Positions 25,644-34,356 of a DNA stretch of 64,000 nt are shown here, one piece after another. The translations under genes were made by a program, and so were the position numbers. The stretch is from Thermanaerothrix sp034436175 (GTDB lineage Bacteria > Chloroflexota > Anaerolineae > Anaerolineales > Anaerolineaceae), in NCBI GenBank assembly GCA_964427505.1, contig CAYRUO010000001.1, positions 124,001 to 188,000 of the forward strand, given 5' to 3'. The first letter of the stretch is position 1. Every line of letters begins with the position of its first letter. A model generated the notes under the pieces. That model saw only the letters and a list, made by a program, of their open reading frames with translations, had not been told where the DNA came from and did no database searches.

Positions 25644-26591
25644 ATGAACCTTTTTGCCTCATCTGAAAGGCGTTTTCCGCTGGCGCATACGTTTTCTATC
25701 GTGGCTCGTGATCCACAAACAGGTTGGATGGGCGTGGCGGTTCAGTCACATTGGTTCTCGGTGGGCTCCATTGTGGCTTGGGGTGAGGCCGGGGTTGGGG
25801 TGGTGGCCACGCAGTCCATGGTGGAGATCAGTTATGGCCCACGTGGCCTGGCGCTCATGCGAGCCGGTCTCTCGGCGCCGGTAGCATTGCAGGCCCTATT
25901 GCAAATGGATGAGGGGCGTGAGGTGCGCCAGGTAGCGATGGTGGATGCCCAGGGAGGGGTTGCGGTGCATACCGGCGCGCGGTGTATTGAGGCCGCCGGG
26001 CATTTTCAAGGGGACGGCTTTTCAGTGCAGGCTAATATGATGAAAGATGCGCGAGTCTGGCCGGCCATGGCGCAGGCCTATCAGGAAACCCATGGTGATC
26101 TGGCCGAGCGGCTTCTGGCGGCGTTGGAGGCTGCACAGGCCGTTGGGGGCGACATCCGTGGACAGCAGTCTGCCTGCATTTTGATCGTCAAGGGGGAGCG
26201 TACAACTCGACCTTGGGAGGGCGTGGTAATGGATTTGCGTGTGGAGGATCACCCTCAGCCCATCGCAGAGTTGCGCCGTTTGGTCTCATTACATCGCGCC
26301 TATCAACAAATGAATACCGGGGATGCCCACCTGGCTGAGGGCCGGGTGGAGGCGGCTCTAGAGGCTTATCGCCAGGCGGCTCTGACGGCGCCTGAGATAG
26401 ACGAACTGCCGTTTTGGCATGCCGTGACCCTGGCGGAGTTGGGACGGCTGGATGAGGCACTCCCGATTTTCAAGCGAGTGTTTGTGCGTAATCCTGATTG
26501 GGCAGAGTTACTCACGCGATTGCCGGCGGCGGGCCTTTTGCGCCAGGATGAGGCGATGATCAAAGCCATCTTAGCGCAACGGGATGCTTGA
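25644..26591 (+). CDS. DUF1028 Ntn-hydrolase-like protein with C-terminal TPR segment
   Basis: 315 residues. The first 215 are a DUF1028 domain (AHTFSIVARDPQTGWMGVAV at the start, GVVATQSMVEISYGPRGLAL, then GDGFSVQANMM), a family predicted to have an Ntn-hydrolase fold; its substrate is not known. The last 90 residues form two TPR-like helical pairs (AYQQMNTGDAHLAEGRVEAA and HAVTLAELGRLDEALPIF). GGAGGTGAG precedes the ATG. Tightly linked to the DUF368 gene. No secretion signal seen; the Ntn nucleophile would be internal, so activation by processing is unclear. Confidence 0.85.
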   Translation: MNLFASSERRFPLAHTFSIVARDPQTGWMGVAVQSHWFSVGSIVAWGEAGVGVVATQSMVEISYGPRGLALMRAGLSAPVALQALLQMDEGREVRQVAMVDAQGGVAVHTGARCIEAAGHFQGDGFSVQANMMKDARVWPAMAQAYQETHGDLAERLLAALEAAQAVGGDIRGQQSACILIVKGERTTRPWEGVVMDLRVEDHPQPIAELRRLVSLHRAYQQMNTGDAHLAEGRVEAALEAYRQAALTAPEIDELPFWHAVTLAELGRLDEALPIFKRVFVRNPDWAELLTRLPAAGLLRQDEAMIKAILAQRDA

Positions 26592-26657
26592 GCAGTGTCG
26601 GGTCTGGCACGTATATTGCATACGATGCCATGAACTGATCTGGAAGAGGTGTTTTGA

Positions 26658-28892
26658 GTGGTGGATCTGATCCTAAAACCCAGTTCGCGATCTGATGAAC
26701 GCGTGCGGTTTGTTCACTATCTCGCTGTGCCGCCCCGGCGCCTTGCCCGTGGACGGGAACATGAGCAGATCTGGTTGGCATTATGGGCATCTGCAAGTAA
26801 AGTCGCGGATGAGACTTCCCTCAAGGGCTGGTTGGAACAGGCGGCTACTCACTATTACCGCACCCGCGGATCGGTAAGCCTGGCGTTGCGCCAAGCCTTT
26901 GAGCATCTCAACCGGCAAGCCCTCGCTTTCAATCAGGCTCAGAAAACCTCTTCGCCTTTCCTGGGCGCGGCGCTTGTTTTACGCGGAGAGCAGGTTTATT
27001 TGGCATTAAGCGGCCCGGTGCATGCTTATCTCTTTGCGGGCCAAGAGATGCGAGATGCGTTATTACCCGAGCAAGCCGGGCGTGGACTGGGGATTGGCCA
27101 AGCGTGGGGAATGCGTTTTTATCTTTGGGCGGCGCAACCCGGTGCAGGGGGGGTGTTGACGGTGATGCCGTTGCCATCTGAAGGCCAGGGTTTACCGAAG
27201 GGAATGAATTTTGAAGCGGCTGAGGGTGTTTGGGTTGAGGTTAAAGCAGGCAGTGGACAAATTCGCTTGGCCGAAAGCCAACCCGTCCTATCTCGCATAT
27301 CTTCTGAAATCCCACATGCTTCTCCCTCTGCTCCCATCCCCGGAACAACGGTTGGGCCCGCGCCCTCGTTCCAATCGGGAGAAGCGCGCATGCTCGAGGG
27401 AGGCGTTGTTCGTTCATCTCCCACCCCGGTTCGTACTCCGCCTGCTAGGTCTGACACGGCGCCGGCATCAACTACGGTTGAGTCAGACAAAACCTCTGCA
27501 CCTTCGCATTCACCGCGCCCGCGGACCGAGTCGGCTGCGCGCTTTAAGGGAACGCCATTGGCAGGGTGGGGGCAGGCGCTGGCGGGTGTTCTTTGGCACC
27601 TATGGCAGGGATGGAAGCGGGTTGTTGCGCCCTTGAAACGGGGAATAGATAACGTGTTATCGCGCGTGCTGCCGGCCGAAAGCACGCCGTTCCGCATTTC
27701 TCCCAGCACGTTAGCCTTTTTGGCTGTGGCGATCCCATTGATGGTGGTTACGGTTGCCGTGATTGTATATTGGCAACAAGGACGCATGGAGCAACACCGC
27801 CTTTATCTCCAACAGGCACAGCAGGTGGTTAGTCAGGCACTAGGGCAGTCCGATCCAGCGCTGAAGCGCGTCAACCTGGAAGCCGCTCTTACGTGGGTGG
27901 ATAAGGCGGAGCAATATGGGCAAAGTGCGGATTCAAAAGCACTGCGCACGGCCATCTACCAAAATCTGGATGCGCTTGCCGGGGTTCAGCGGTTGACCTT
28001 TCAAGCCTTGCTACCGGGAGGAATTGGAGGGAACATCCAGATCGGCAAAATTGTGGCGGCTCAAAGTGAAGACCTCTACCTGCTGGATCGCAATCAAGGG
28101 AATATTTTGCGCCTGGTAGCCACCGAAAGCGGCTATGCCCTTGATACCCAATTTGCCTGCCGTCCGGGACAGATTGGCTCATTGATTGTAGGGCCATTTG
28201 TAGATATGGTGGCCTTGCCGGTGTCCAACCTCCACGGCGCCCAGGTGATGGCTATTGATGCTAACGGCAACCTGGTTTATTGTGGCTTTAAGGGCAGTCA
28301 AACCGTCTTGGATGCGGTGGCACTGCAGCCCCCCGATCAGGGGTGGGGCGAGGTTAAAGGCATTGCCGTACGTCAGGGCAATCTCATTGTTATGGATGCT
28401 ATACAGAACGGCTTATACGAATATCGGGGCAGTCAGTGGGATTTTGTGGATCGGCCTAAGCCGCTCTTTGGCTCGCAGGTTATTTCTCTAAGTAACGCCA
28501 TGTCCGTGGTGGCGTTCCAGGAAGACATTTTTATCCTCTTTGACGATGGTCACGTCAGCCGCTGTAGTGGAGTGGGCAGTGTCGAGTGCCAGGATCCCTT
28601 TCCCTTCCGCCTTACCCAGGATGGGCAAGTCCGGGAGGTGCCGCGTTTGGATGTAACGTTTTCCGATTGGGTATTAACACCGCCGCCTGACCCGGCCATT
28701 TATCTTTTGGAATCCTCGAATCAGTCTGTTTATTACGTCAGCCTGATGCTCAGCGTGCAGCAGCAATTTCGCCCCTCGTTAGTCGAGGGGGAACGTCTGC
28801 CACAGCGCGCGGCAACGGCTTTCACAGTCACACCGGGGCGCAACCTGGTGCTGGCATTTGGCAATATGCTGTATAGCGCCGGGTTGCCTTGA
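26658..28892 (+). CDS. Single-pass membrane protein: PP2C-like N-terminus, Pro/Ser linker, beta-rich exterior domain
   Basis: 744 residues, GTG start at 26658. N-terminal 200 residues look like a degenerate PP2C-type fold (WLALWASASKVADE, then GAALVLRGEQVYLALSGPVH) but without recognisable metal-binding Asp motifs. Residues about 215-295 are a Pro/Ser/Thr-rich linker. One transmembrane helix at about 352-371. The C-terminal 370 residues are outside and rich in beta repeats (LYLLDRNQGNILRLVATES and similar), suggesting a beta-propeller. I know of no assigned function. It would link a cytoplasmic pseudo-phosphatase to an extracellular propeller (inference). Convergent with the PolX gene, two bases apart. 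Confidence 0.6.
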   Translation: MVDLILKPSSRSDERVRFVHYLAVPPRRLARGREHEQIWLALWASASKVADETSLKGWLEQAATHYYRTRGSVSLALRQAFEHLNRQALAFNQAQKTSSPFLGAALVLRGEQVYLALSGPVHAYLFAGQEMRDALLPEQAGRGLGIGQAWGMRFYLWAAQPGAGGVLTVMPLPSEGQGLPKGMNFEAAEGVWVEVKAGSGQIRLAESQPVLSRISSEIPHASPSAPIPGTTVGPAPSFQSGEARMLEGGVVRSSPTPVRTPPARSDTAPASTTVESDKTSAPSHSPRPRTESAARFKGTPLAGWGQALAGVLWHLWQGWKRVVAPLKRGIDNVLSRVLPAESTPFRISPSTLAFLAVAIPLMVVTVAVIVYWQQGRMEQHRLYLQQAQQVVSQALGQSDPALKRVNLEAALTWVDKAEQYGQSADSKALRTAIYQNLDALAGVQRLTFQALLPGGIGGNIQIGKIVAAQSEDLYLLDRNQGNILRLVATESGYALDTQFACRPGQIGSLIVGPFVDMVALPVSNLHGAQVMAIDANGNLVYCGFKGSQTVLDAVALQPPDQGWGEVKGIAVRQGNLIVMDAIQNGLYEYRGSQWDFVDRPKPLFGSQVISLSNAMSVVAFQEDIFILFDDGHVSRCSGVGSVECQDPFPFRLTQDGQVREVPRLDVTFSDWVLTPPPDPAIYLLESSNQSVYYVSLMLSVQQQFRPSLVEGERLPQRAATAFTVTPGRNLVLAFGNMLYSAGLP

Positions 28893-28894
28893 GA

Positions 28895-30616
28895 TTAACC
28901 GCGGGCACGCAGCCAGGCCAGTAAACGTTCGGGAGACCAAGTATTAATGATGTGAGACGGCTCTACCCAGGCGCGCCGTGCAATGCCGATCCCGTACTCG
29001 ATCAAGTCAAAATCGGTGGGAGTGTGCGCATCGGTATTGAGGGCCAGTGGGATGCCCAGTTCTGCGGCGCGGCGGGCATAGACATCATCCAAGTCCAAGC
29101 GGGCCGGATTGGCGTTAATTTCCAAGGCAACCCCATGTTGTTGAGCCGTTACAAGTACCGCTTCCCAATCTAGATCCGCGCCATCGCGGTTGGGAAGCAA
29201 TCGGCCACTGGGGTGACCGATGATGTCGACATGGGGGTTGCGGATGGCATTGAGCAGGCGCTGGGTAACTTCGGCCCGGGGTTGGCGCAAACTGACGTGG
29301 AGCGAGGCAATGACGATGTCCAATTCGGCTAACACCTCGTCCGGGTAGTCCAAATGACCATCGGCGCGGATTTCCACCTCAGCCCCTTGAAGGATGACGA
29401 TTTTATCCCCCCAGCGCTGGCGCAAAGTCTCAATTTCGGCCCGCTGTTGGCGTAGGCGCTCAGGGGTAAGGCCGTTGGCGATGCCTAACCCGGCTGAGTG
29501 ATCGGTAATGGCAATCACGCGTAGGCCCCGCTGGTAAGCCGCGGCAATCATCTCTTCCATTGTGGCCGCGCCGTCACTCCAGGTGGAATGCGTGTGTAAC
29601 TCGGCCCGGAGATCTTCTCTTTGCAACAAAGGCGGAAGAGTGCCATTAAGTGCGGCCTCGATTTCCCCGCGGTCTTCGCGCAGTTCGGGTGGGATCCAAG
29701 GTAGCCCCAATGCCTGATAAAGATCCTCTTCGGTGGCATAGTGTGTTTCATGGCCTTCTTCATCGCTGAGCCCATGCTCAGAGAGGGAGAGTCCACGTTT
29801 CTGGGCCAGCCCGCGCAGGCGAACATTGTGGTCTTTAGAGCCGGTGGCGTATTGCCAGAGACTGCCGAACTTCTCCGGAGGTTGACACCACAATTGCAGG
29901 CGGGTACCGCTTTTGGTTTCAATGCTGGCCTTGTTTTCGCCCTGGGCAACAATTCGGTAAACCTCAGGGTGGTGGACGAATGCGTCCATCAGGGCCTCGG
30001 GTTGATACGAGGCCGCCACCAGGTCGAGATCACCGACAGTGGGGCGCCAGCGGCGCAGACTGCCGGCCAGTTCGGCCCGCACGACAACCGGCTGTTGGTG
30101 CAGCCAATCCAACCAACGCAAGGCCATGGGGCGGGCGACCCCTAATGGCAGGCGGTGAGAACGGCGGCGCAGTGCCTCAATGCCTTCCAGGATGCGGGCT
30201 TCGCTTTTTTCGCCCATGCCGGGCAAATGGCGCAGGCGCCCGGCACGGGCGGCTTCTTCCAGGGCTTCAAGCGTGGTAATACCGGCCTGTTTCCAAAACA
30301 GGGCGGCGCGTTTCGGGCCCACATCAGGAATTTGGAGTAAATCAATCAGCGAAGGCGGCACCTCGGCTTCCAGCCGCTTCAGAAAACCTAGTTCCCCGGT
30401 GTCCAACAGTTCTTCGATTTTCTCGGCAATGGCCTTGCCGACCCCGGGAATCTCGTGTAGCCGTCCCTGAGCGCGCAGAACGCTGGCCTCTTGTCCGAGC
30501 GTGCGCAGTGATTCGGCCACCCGCCGATACGAGAGCACGCGGTAGATGTTCTCGCCTTTGATTTCTAAGAGGTTGGCAATGCGTTCAAAAACGGCGGCCA
30601 GTTCTTCATTGGTCAT
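28895..30616 (-). CDS. polX: PolX-family DNA polymerase / 3'-5' exonuclease with PHP domain
   Basis: 573 residues. Family X gap-filling polymerase for base-excision repair. Helix-hairpin-helix segments IPGVGKAIAEKI and IPDVGPKRAALF come first. The nucleotidyltransferase core shows AGSLRRWRPTVGDLDLV, with the catalytic Asp-x-Asp. The PHP exonuclease domain follows with ELHTHSTWSDG, ITDHSAGLG, GHPSGR and NTDAHTP, all metal ligands intact. Length and order match bacterial PolX. ATG at 30616; 12 bases downstream of the M50 protease gene on the same strand. Confidence 0.95.
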   Translation of the reverse strand: MTNEELAAVFERIANLLEIKGENIYRVLSYRRVAESLRTLGQEASVLRAQGRLHEIPGVGKAIAEKIEELLDTGELGFLKRLEAEVPPSLIDLLQIPDVGPKRAALFWKQAGITTLEALEEAARAGRLRHLPGMGEKSEARILEGIEALRRRSHRLPLGVARPMALRWLDWLHQQPVVVRAELAGSLRRWRPTVGDLDLVAASYQPEALMDAFVHHPEVYRIVAQGENKASIETKSGTRLQLWCQPPEKFGSLWQYATGSKDHNVRLRGLAQKRGLSLSEHGLSDEEGHETHYATEEDLYQALGLPWIPPELREDRGEIEAALNGTLPPLLQREDLRAELHTHSTWSDGAATMEEMIAAAYQRGLRVIAITDHSAGLGIANGLTPERLRQQRAEIETLRQRWGDKIVILQGAEVEIRADGHLDYPDEVLAELDIVIASLHVSLRQPRAEVTQRLLNAIRNPHVDIIGHPSGRLLPNRDGADLDWEAVLVTAQQHGVALEINANPARLDLDDVYARRAAELGIPLALNTDAHTPTDFDLIEYGIGIARRAWVEPSHIINTWSPERLLAWLRARG

Positions 30617-30628
30617 AGGACCATCTTT

Positions 30629-31849
30629 TCACGGCATTAAGACCAGCGGGACAGGGGTGAAAATCAACGCGAAGATGATCAACATGATTACACCAAGCAG
30701 TCGTCGTCGCCCATCCAGTTCGGTGATCTGATCCAGAGGCTCGGCATAGGTGCGACCGAAGAAGAAGATCAGCAGTGCCCACAGCCACCAACCACTCCAG
30801 ATGAAACCCATCAGGATGAGCACGGCCAGAATGACCGGAAAGAGTGCCTGGGCACGCTTGCGTCCAAAAAGGGTGTAAAGGATATGCCCCCCATCCAATT
30901 GCCCGGCAGGGATAAGATTGAGGGCGGTGATTAACAATCCACCCCATCCAGCCCATGCCACCGGATGTAGGACAACATCCAGCCCGCCGTAGGGCAGAGG
31001 CTGCCCGGTAAGCACATACCGCAACCAGTACAGCAAGGGCGGTAATCCCTGGTAGGTGGCCGGTTCGGGTAAGAGGCGGCCAAAGACCAGGAACTTGAGG
31101 AAAAGGTAGAGGATCGAATTACCTTCAAGTTGAGCCTGCCCCAGCACGCCGGGTTGGGGAAAGGCCGGCAGGGGTTCCAGACGAGAGAGTGATAAACCGA
31201 TGAGCAGGACCGGAATGGCCACGATCAAACCGCTAAGTGGGCCGGCAATGCCGATATCCATTAGAATGCGCCGATTCTTGGGCACTTCTTTCATGTTGAT
31301 AAAAGCGCCCATGGTGCCAAACGGGCTGATGGGAAAGGGCAGGGGCAAAAAATAAGGCAAGGTGACATGCACGCCGTGATGGCGTCCCATCAGGTAGTGC
31401 CCGAATTCATGCGCGGCCAGGATGGCCATCATACTTAGCGCAAAGGGCCAACCGTTTTTGAGCAGTTGCAGAATGACCTGAGAGGCGGAGCCGGTCAGTT
31501 CTCCCTCACTGCCCAGTACACCCCCGGTGAACCAAACACTAAGCAGGGTCAAGATAAAGAAAATCAAGTTGACCGTTGGGTTAGATGGGCGCGCCGAGGG
31601 TAGGCCGCGGATGATGTAAATAACATGGCGTCCCTCTTCAGTGCGGAAGAGCGGCGTCAGCCCCAGGGGCTTAAGTTGGGTGCTCAACGTGTCGTAAGCG
31701 TTTGCGGAGTCAGGGACCACCAGTCGCCCACGGTAGCGTATCAGGTAGGGCGTGCGTTCGCTCCCCAGTGTGACATCCTCAATGTGAAAGATGCGGCGGA
31801 CATAGGTCTCGATGAGGTCCTGACGTTGGAGGTCAAAAGAAAAATCCAT
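30629..31849 (-). CDS. M50-family site-2-protease-like membrane metalloprotease
   Basis: 406 residues. Zinc protease embedded in the membrane. HExxH is present as AAHEFGHYLMGRHHG, and the second zinc motif as NLIPAGQLDGGHILYTLFG. About seven membrane helices surround them. The first 100 residues are cytoplasmic and soluble (FDLQRQDLIETYVRRIFHIE) and resemble the N-terminal domain of plant/cyanobacterial EGY-type proteases. Possible role: regulated cleavage of membrane-bound factors. ATG at 31849 with AGGTGA; a GTG at 31858 is the alternative. Upstream of polX. Confidence 0.9.
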   Translation of the reverse strand: MDFSFDLQRQDLIETYVRRIFHIEDVTLGSERTPYLIRYRGRLVVPDSANAYDTLSTQLKPLGLTPLFRTEEGRHVIYIIRGLPSARPSNPTVNLIFFILTLLSVWFTGGVLGSEGELTGSASQVILQLLKNGWPFALSMMAILAAHEFGHYLMGRHHGVHVTLPYFLPLPFPISPFGTMGAFINMKEVPKNRRILMDIGIAGPLSGLIVAIPVLLIGLSLSRLEPLPAFPQPGVLGQAQLEGNSILYLFLKFLVFGRLLPEPATYQGLPPLLYWLRYVLTGQPLPYGGLDVVLHPVAWAGWGGLLITALNLIPAGQLDGGHILYTLFGRKRAQALFPVILAVLILMGFIWSGWWLWALLIFFFGRTYAEPLDQITELDGRRRLLGVIMLIIFALIFTPVPLVLMP

Positions 31850-31906
31850 AGCAGTCACCTAATCGCATTTGCAGTGCAAAAACATTATGCTCGGTTGGCG
31901 TTCAGG

Positions 31907-32000
31907 CGGGGATGAATGGGAGTCGAACCCACCACGGCTCGCCACGCGACCCGTCACCGGTTTTGAAGACCGGGGAGCTCACCGGAGCTCTCCCATCCCC
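31907..32000 (-). tRNA. selC: tRNA-Sec (anticodon TCA)
   Basis: 94-base tRNA. 8-bp acceptor stem GGGGATGG / TCATCCCC, 6-bp D stem (GAGCTC...GAGCTC), anticodon loop CTTCAAA with TCA, long variable arm (ACGG...CCGT) and T arm GTGGGTTCGACTCCCAT. These are the marks of bacterial selenocysteine tRNA, so UGA is decoded as Sec in this organism. CCA is not encoded. Confidence 0.96.
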
Positions 32001-32007
32001 ACATCTA

Positions 32008-32036
32008 AGGATAATTCAGCCCTTATAATTCGTCAA
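32008..32036 (-). promoter_or_regulatory. Promoter of tRNA-Sec
   Basis: TTGACG, 17-base spacer, TATCCT, followed seven bases later by the first G of the tRNA. Confidence 0.8.
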
Positions 32037-32144
32037 CAATTTGCCTAACGACGGGTTAAGCGGAAGAATTGCAAAGGGATTGTAAAGCGAGGTCAAAAGG
32101 CAGATTTTTATAATGGATGAACAGACAGGGTAAACGGTTGGCTT

Positions 32145-33371
32145 ATGGGATCTCGATGGCGGCAGATGTTTCTCGTGGTTTTGAGCCTGGTAGTGTTCCT
32201 TGCCTCTGCTGAAGTTGCTTTGGCTCAAGATACCTCTCCAACCGTTGGCTCATCGGTTTCGTTGGCGTCGGGAGATTTTGAGGCGCTGTTTACAGGGTGC
32301 GCCACCGGAAGTGAAACCATCACGCCGGTTCGGGCTGATTTCGAACAGCACGTGGTGGAGTTAGTCAACGATCATCGGGCTTCGAGGGGCTTGCCCCCGC
32401 TTAAGCGGGTGACGGAACTGGACAATGCGGCTCGTTACCATGCGCGCGACCTGCGCCAGGATAATTATTTTGACCACGACTCATATGATCGCAGTGGAAG
32501 TACTCTGACCCGGGTTTGCGAGTGGAACACGCGGATCACGGCTTTTTATAAGAATTGGAGCAACCTGGGCGAAAATATTGCGGCGGGGCCTTCTTCCCCC
32601 GAAAATGTCATGCAGGGGTGGCTAAATTCAAGCGGCCATCGTGCTAACATTGAATCCCCCAATTATTGGGAAATTGGGATGGGCTATGATGAGGGAGGTG
32701 GCACTTACTATCGCTACTGGGTACAGGATTTTGGGCGGCGCGACGGTATCTACCCACTGGTCATTAATCGGGAGTATGCGCAAACGGCGAATCCAAACGT
32801 TGAACTTTATATCTACGGGCAGGGTGTGTGGACGCAGATGCGCTTGCGCAATGATGAGGATGCGTGGGGGGAATGGCAGACCTTTTCACCCAAATTGGCC
32901 TGGCGCTTGAAATGGGTCAAAGGACTCCGCACGGTCTGCGCAGAATTACGTAACAGTACTCAAATTTATACGGCTTGCGATTCGATTGAACTAACCACGG
33001 GTGAGCCGGTGCTTACGGTAAAGCCGTCACAACTCTCCTTTTTGTTCATTCGAGCAAAACGCCAGATCTTACCCGAACAGGCAGCCCTTCAAATTGCGAA
33101 CAGTGGGAATGACCAGGTTTTGTTTTGGCGCATCGTCTCCGCCCCGGAATGGACTCGGGTCGCACCGACAAGCGGCACAACCCCAAGCGGCGCTGTGATC
33201 AGCCTGAATCCGGCTGAGATACCCACTTCACCGGGCACCTATTCAGGAATCATCCGAGTGGCAGTGGACGCGACGGAAAACGTTCGCGGCTCACCCTATG
33301 ACGTGGTAGTGACGCTGACGGTGGTGGAAGACCTGCCCTATGCCATCTTCCTGCCGGCGGTGTCGCGCTAG
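32145..33371 (+). CDS. Secreted CAP/SCP-domain protein with C-terminal beta domain
   Basis: 408 residues. Signal peptide (MGSRWRQMFLVVLSLVVFLA, cleavage near ALAQD). CAP domain at about 65-200 with the family's Glu/His pairs: ELVNDHRASRGLPPL, ARYHARDLRQDNYFDH, NLGENIAAG and GWLNSSGHRANI. A middle beta segment (210-285) and a BACON-like all-beta domain (about 290-395) with PEWTRVAPTSGTTPSGA follow. It ends YAIFLPAVSR, a short hydrophobic tail common in exported Chloroflexota proteins (from memory). Function of bacterial CAP proteins is poorly known. A TATAAT at 32109-32114 may be its -10. Confidence 0.85.
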   Translation: MGSRWRQMFLVVLSLVVFLASAEVALAQDTSPTVGSSVSLASGDFEALFTGCATGSETITPVRADFEQHVVELVNDHRASRGLPPLKRVTELDNAARYHARDLRQDNYFDHDSYDRSGSTLTRVCEWNTRITAFYKNWSNLGENIAAGPSSPENVMQGWLNSSGHRANIESPNYWEIGMGYDEGGGTYYRYWVQDFGRRDGIYPLVINREYAQTANPNVELYIYGQGVWTQMRLRNDEDAWGEWQTFSPKLAWRLKWVKGLRTVCAELRNSTQIYTACDSIELTTGEPVLTVKPSQLSFLFIRAKRQILPEQAALQIANSGNDQVLFWRIVSAPEWTRVAPTSGTTPSGAVISLNPAEIPTSPGTYSGIIRVAVDATENVRGSPYDVVVTLTVVEDLPYAIFLPAVSR

Positions 33372-33390
33372 CGTAATCGTGCGCAAAAGA

Positions 33391-33726
33391 TCAGGGTTGT
33401 ACCGGAAGTTCGCGCAGGATTTCTTCGAACATCTGGCTGAATTGGGGCGCGAACAACATCCCCACTACGGAATTGACAATTGAGAGGATCAACCCCAGGC
33501 TGGCAATAATGAGGCCGGCAATGGCCAGGCCGCGGTTGGTGCTGTTCAGGCCTAAAATGCCGGTGATGATTCCGGCGATGGCCAATGGGGCGCCGCAAAT
33601 CGGTAGGCACCAGGCGATCAGCGTAATCAGGCCCAGCACCAGTGAGGCTATGGCCAGTCCTGGGCGGTTCGGGGTGGTGGGAGGTGGGGAAGTAGATGGG
33701 GGAGACGTCGTCGGTTCGTACGTCAT
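33391..33726 (-). CDS. DUF4190-like small membrane protein
   Basis: 111 residues: Pro/Thr/Ser-rich N-terminus (about 1-22), then two hydrophobic segments separated by GLNSTNRG, the pattern of DUF4190 proteins (LAIASLVLGLITLIAWCLP and GLAIAGLIIASLGLILSIV). A short helical tail (EEILRELPVQP) follows. Function unknown. GAAAGGAG lies before the ATG at 33726. Downstream of and on the same strand as the RNase P RNA. Confidence 0.8.
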   Translation of the reverse strand: MTYEPTTSPPSTSPPPTTPNRPGLAIASLVLGLITLIAWCLPICGAPLAIAGIITGILGLNSTNRGLAIAGLIIASLGLILSIVNSVVGMLFAPQFSQMFEEILRELPVQP

Positions 33727-33769
33727 AAGATTTGACTCCTTTCGGAAATGGGAGAAAGGAAAAAAGACA

Positions 33770-34194
33770 CCCCAGGCCGGTCTGTAAGCCGCATTCTGTC
33801 CGTCCGGTGGGTATCTCTGGTCATACCAGAGACGGCACCGGCCGGGATGATCATCTATCTGGGCGAGCCGTTACCGGCCCGCTCTAGCGGCCTACCCGGG
33901 GCTCCAGGGAAGCGAGCCACTTCCCGCCCGCAGATGCGGACTTCGCCCCTGCTTGGCCTTGCTCCCGGTGGGGGTTACCTAGCCGCCGGTATTACTACCG
34001 GCGCTGGTGGTCTCTTACACCACCTTTTCACTATCACCACTCGCGCCTTGATAGGCACGAGGGCTACCTGTTTCTGTGGCCCTGTCCGGCAGGTTACCCC
34101 GCCCCGGGTGTTACCCGGCACCGTGCTCTGTGGAGTGCGGACTTTCCTCAGCCTCGCACTTAGCGAGACCGCGATCATCCGACCGACCTGGAGC
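33770..34194 (-). ncRNA. rnpB: RNase P RNA (type A)
   Basis: Catalytic RNA that matures tRNA 5' ends. Recognised by the conserved 5' part (GAGGCTGAGGAAAGTCCG), the ACAGGGCCACAGAAACAG segment, GATAGTGAAAAGGTG and the 3' AGAATGCGGCTTACAGACCG. The ends pair (CAGGTCGG / CCGGCCTG). GC-rich, about 425 bases. The exact 3' end is approximate. Confidence 0.97.
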
Positions 34195-34201
34195 AATAAC
34201 A

Positions 34202-34230
34202 ATAATAATGAAAATATGGCGGGGCGTCAA
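34202..34230 (-). promoter_or_regulatory. Promoter of rnpB
   Basis: TTGACG, 17-base spacer, TATTAT on the minus strand; transcription should begin at about 34194, where the RNA starts. Confidence 0.85.
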
Positions 34231-34272
34231 CTAGGGGTTGCTCCCACTTTTCCCGTTGAGTACAAGAAGCAT

Positions 34273-34310
34273 TTGACAACCTGTAACTTTTAGACCTTTA
34301 ACGTGTTAAA
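34273..34310 (+). promoter_or_regulatory. Possible degV promoter with overlapping palindrome
   Basis: TTGACA at 34273 and TTTAAC at 34297 (18-base spacer). The inverted repeat TTTAAC-GT-GTTAAA (34297-34310) covers the -10 and could be an operator. Confidence 0.4.
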
Positions 34311-34356
34311 CTTGCCAGAACGATAATCATTGCTTAGGTCAGAGGAGGAGCGTTTC

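Noticed and set aside
27119..27787. 222-codon minus-strand open frame inside the large plus-strand membrane protein gene
   Set aside because: Pro/Ala/Arg-rich composition of a shadow frame opposite a GC-rich linker; the plus-strand frame has domain structure and a transmembrane helix.
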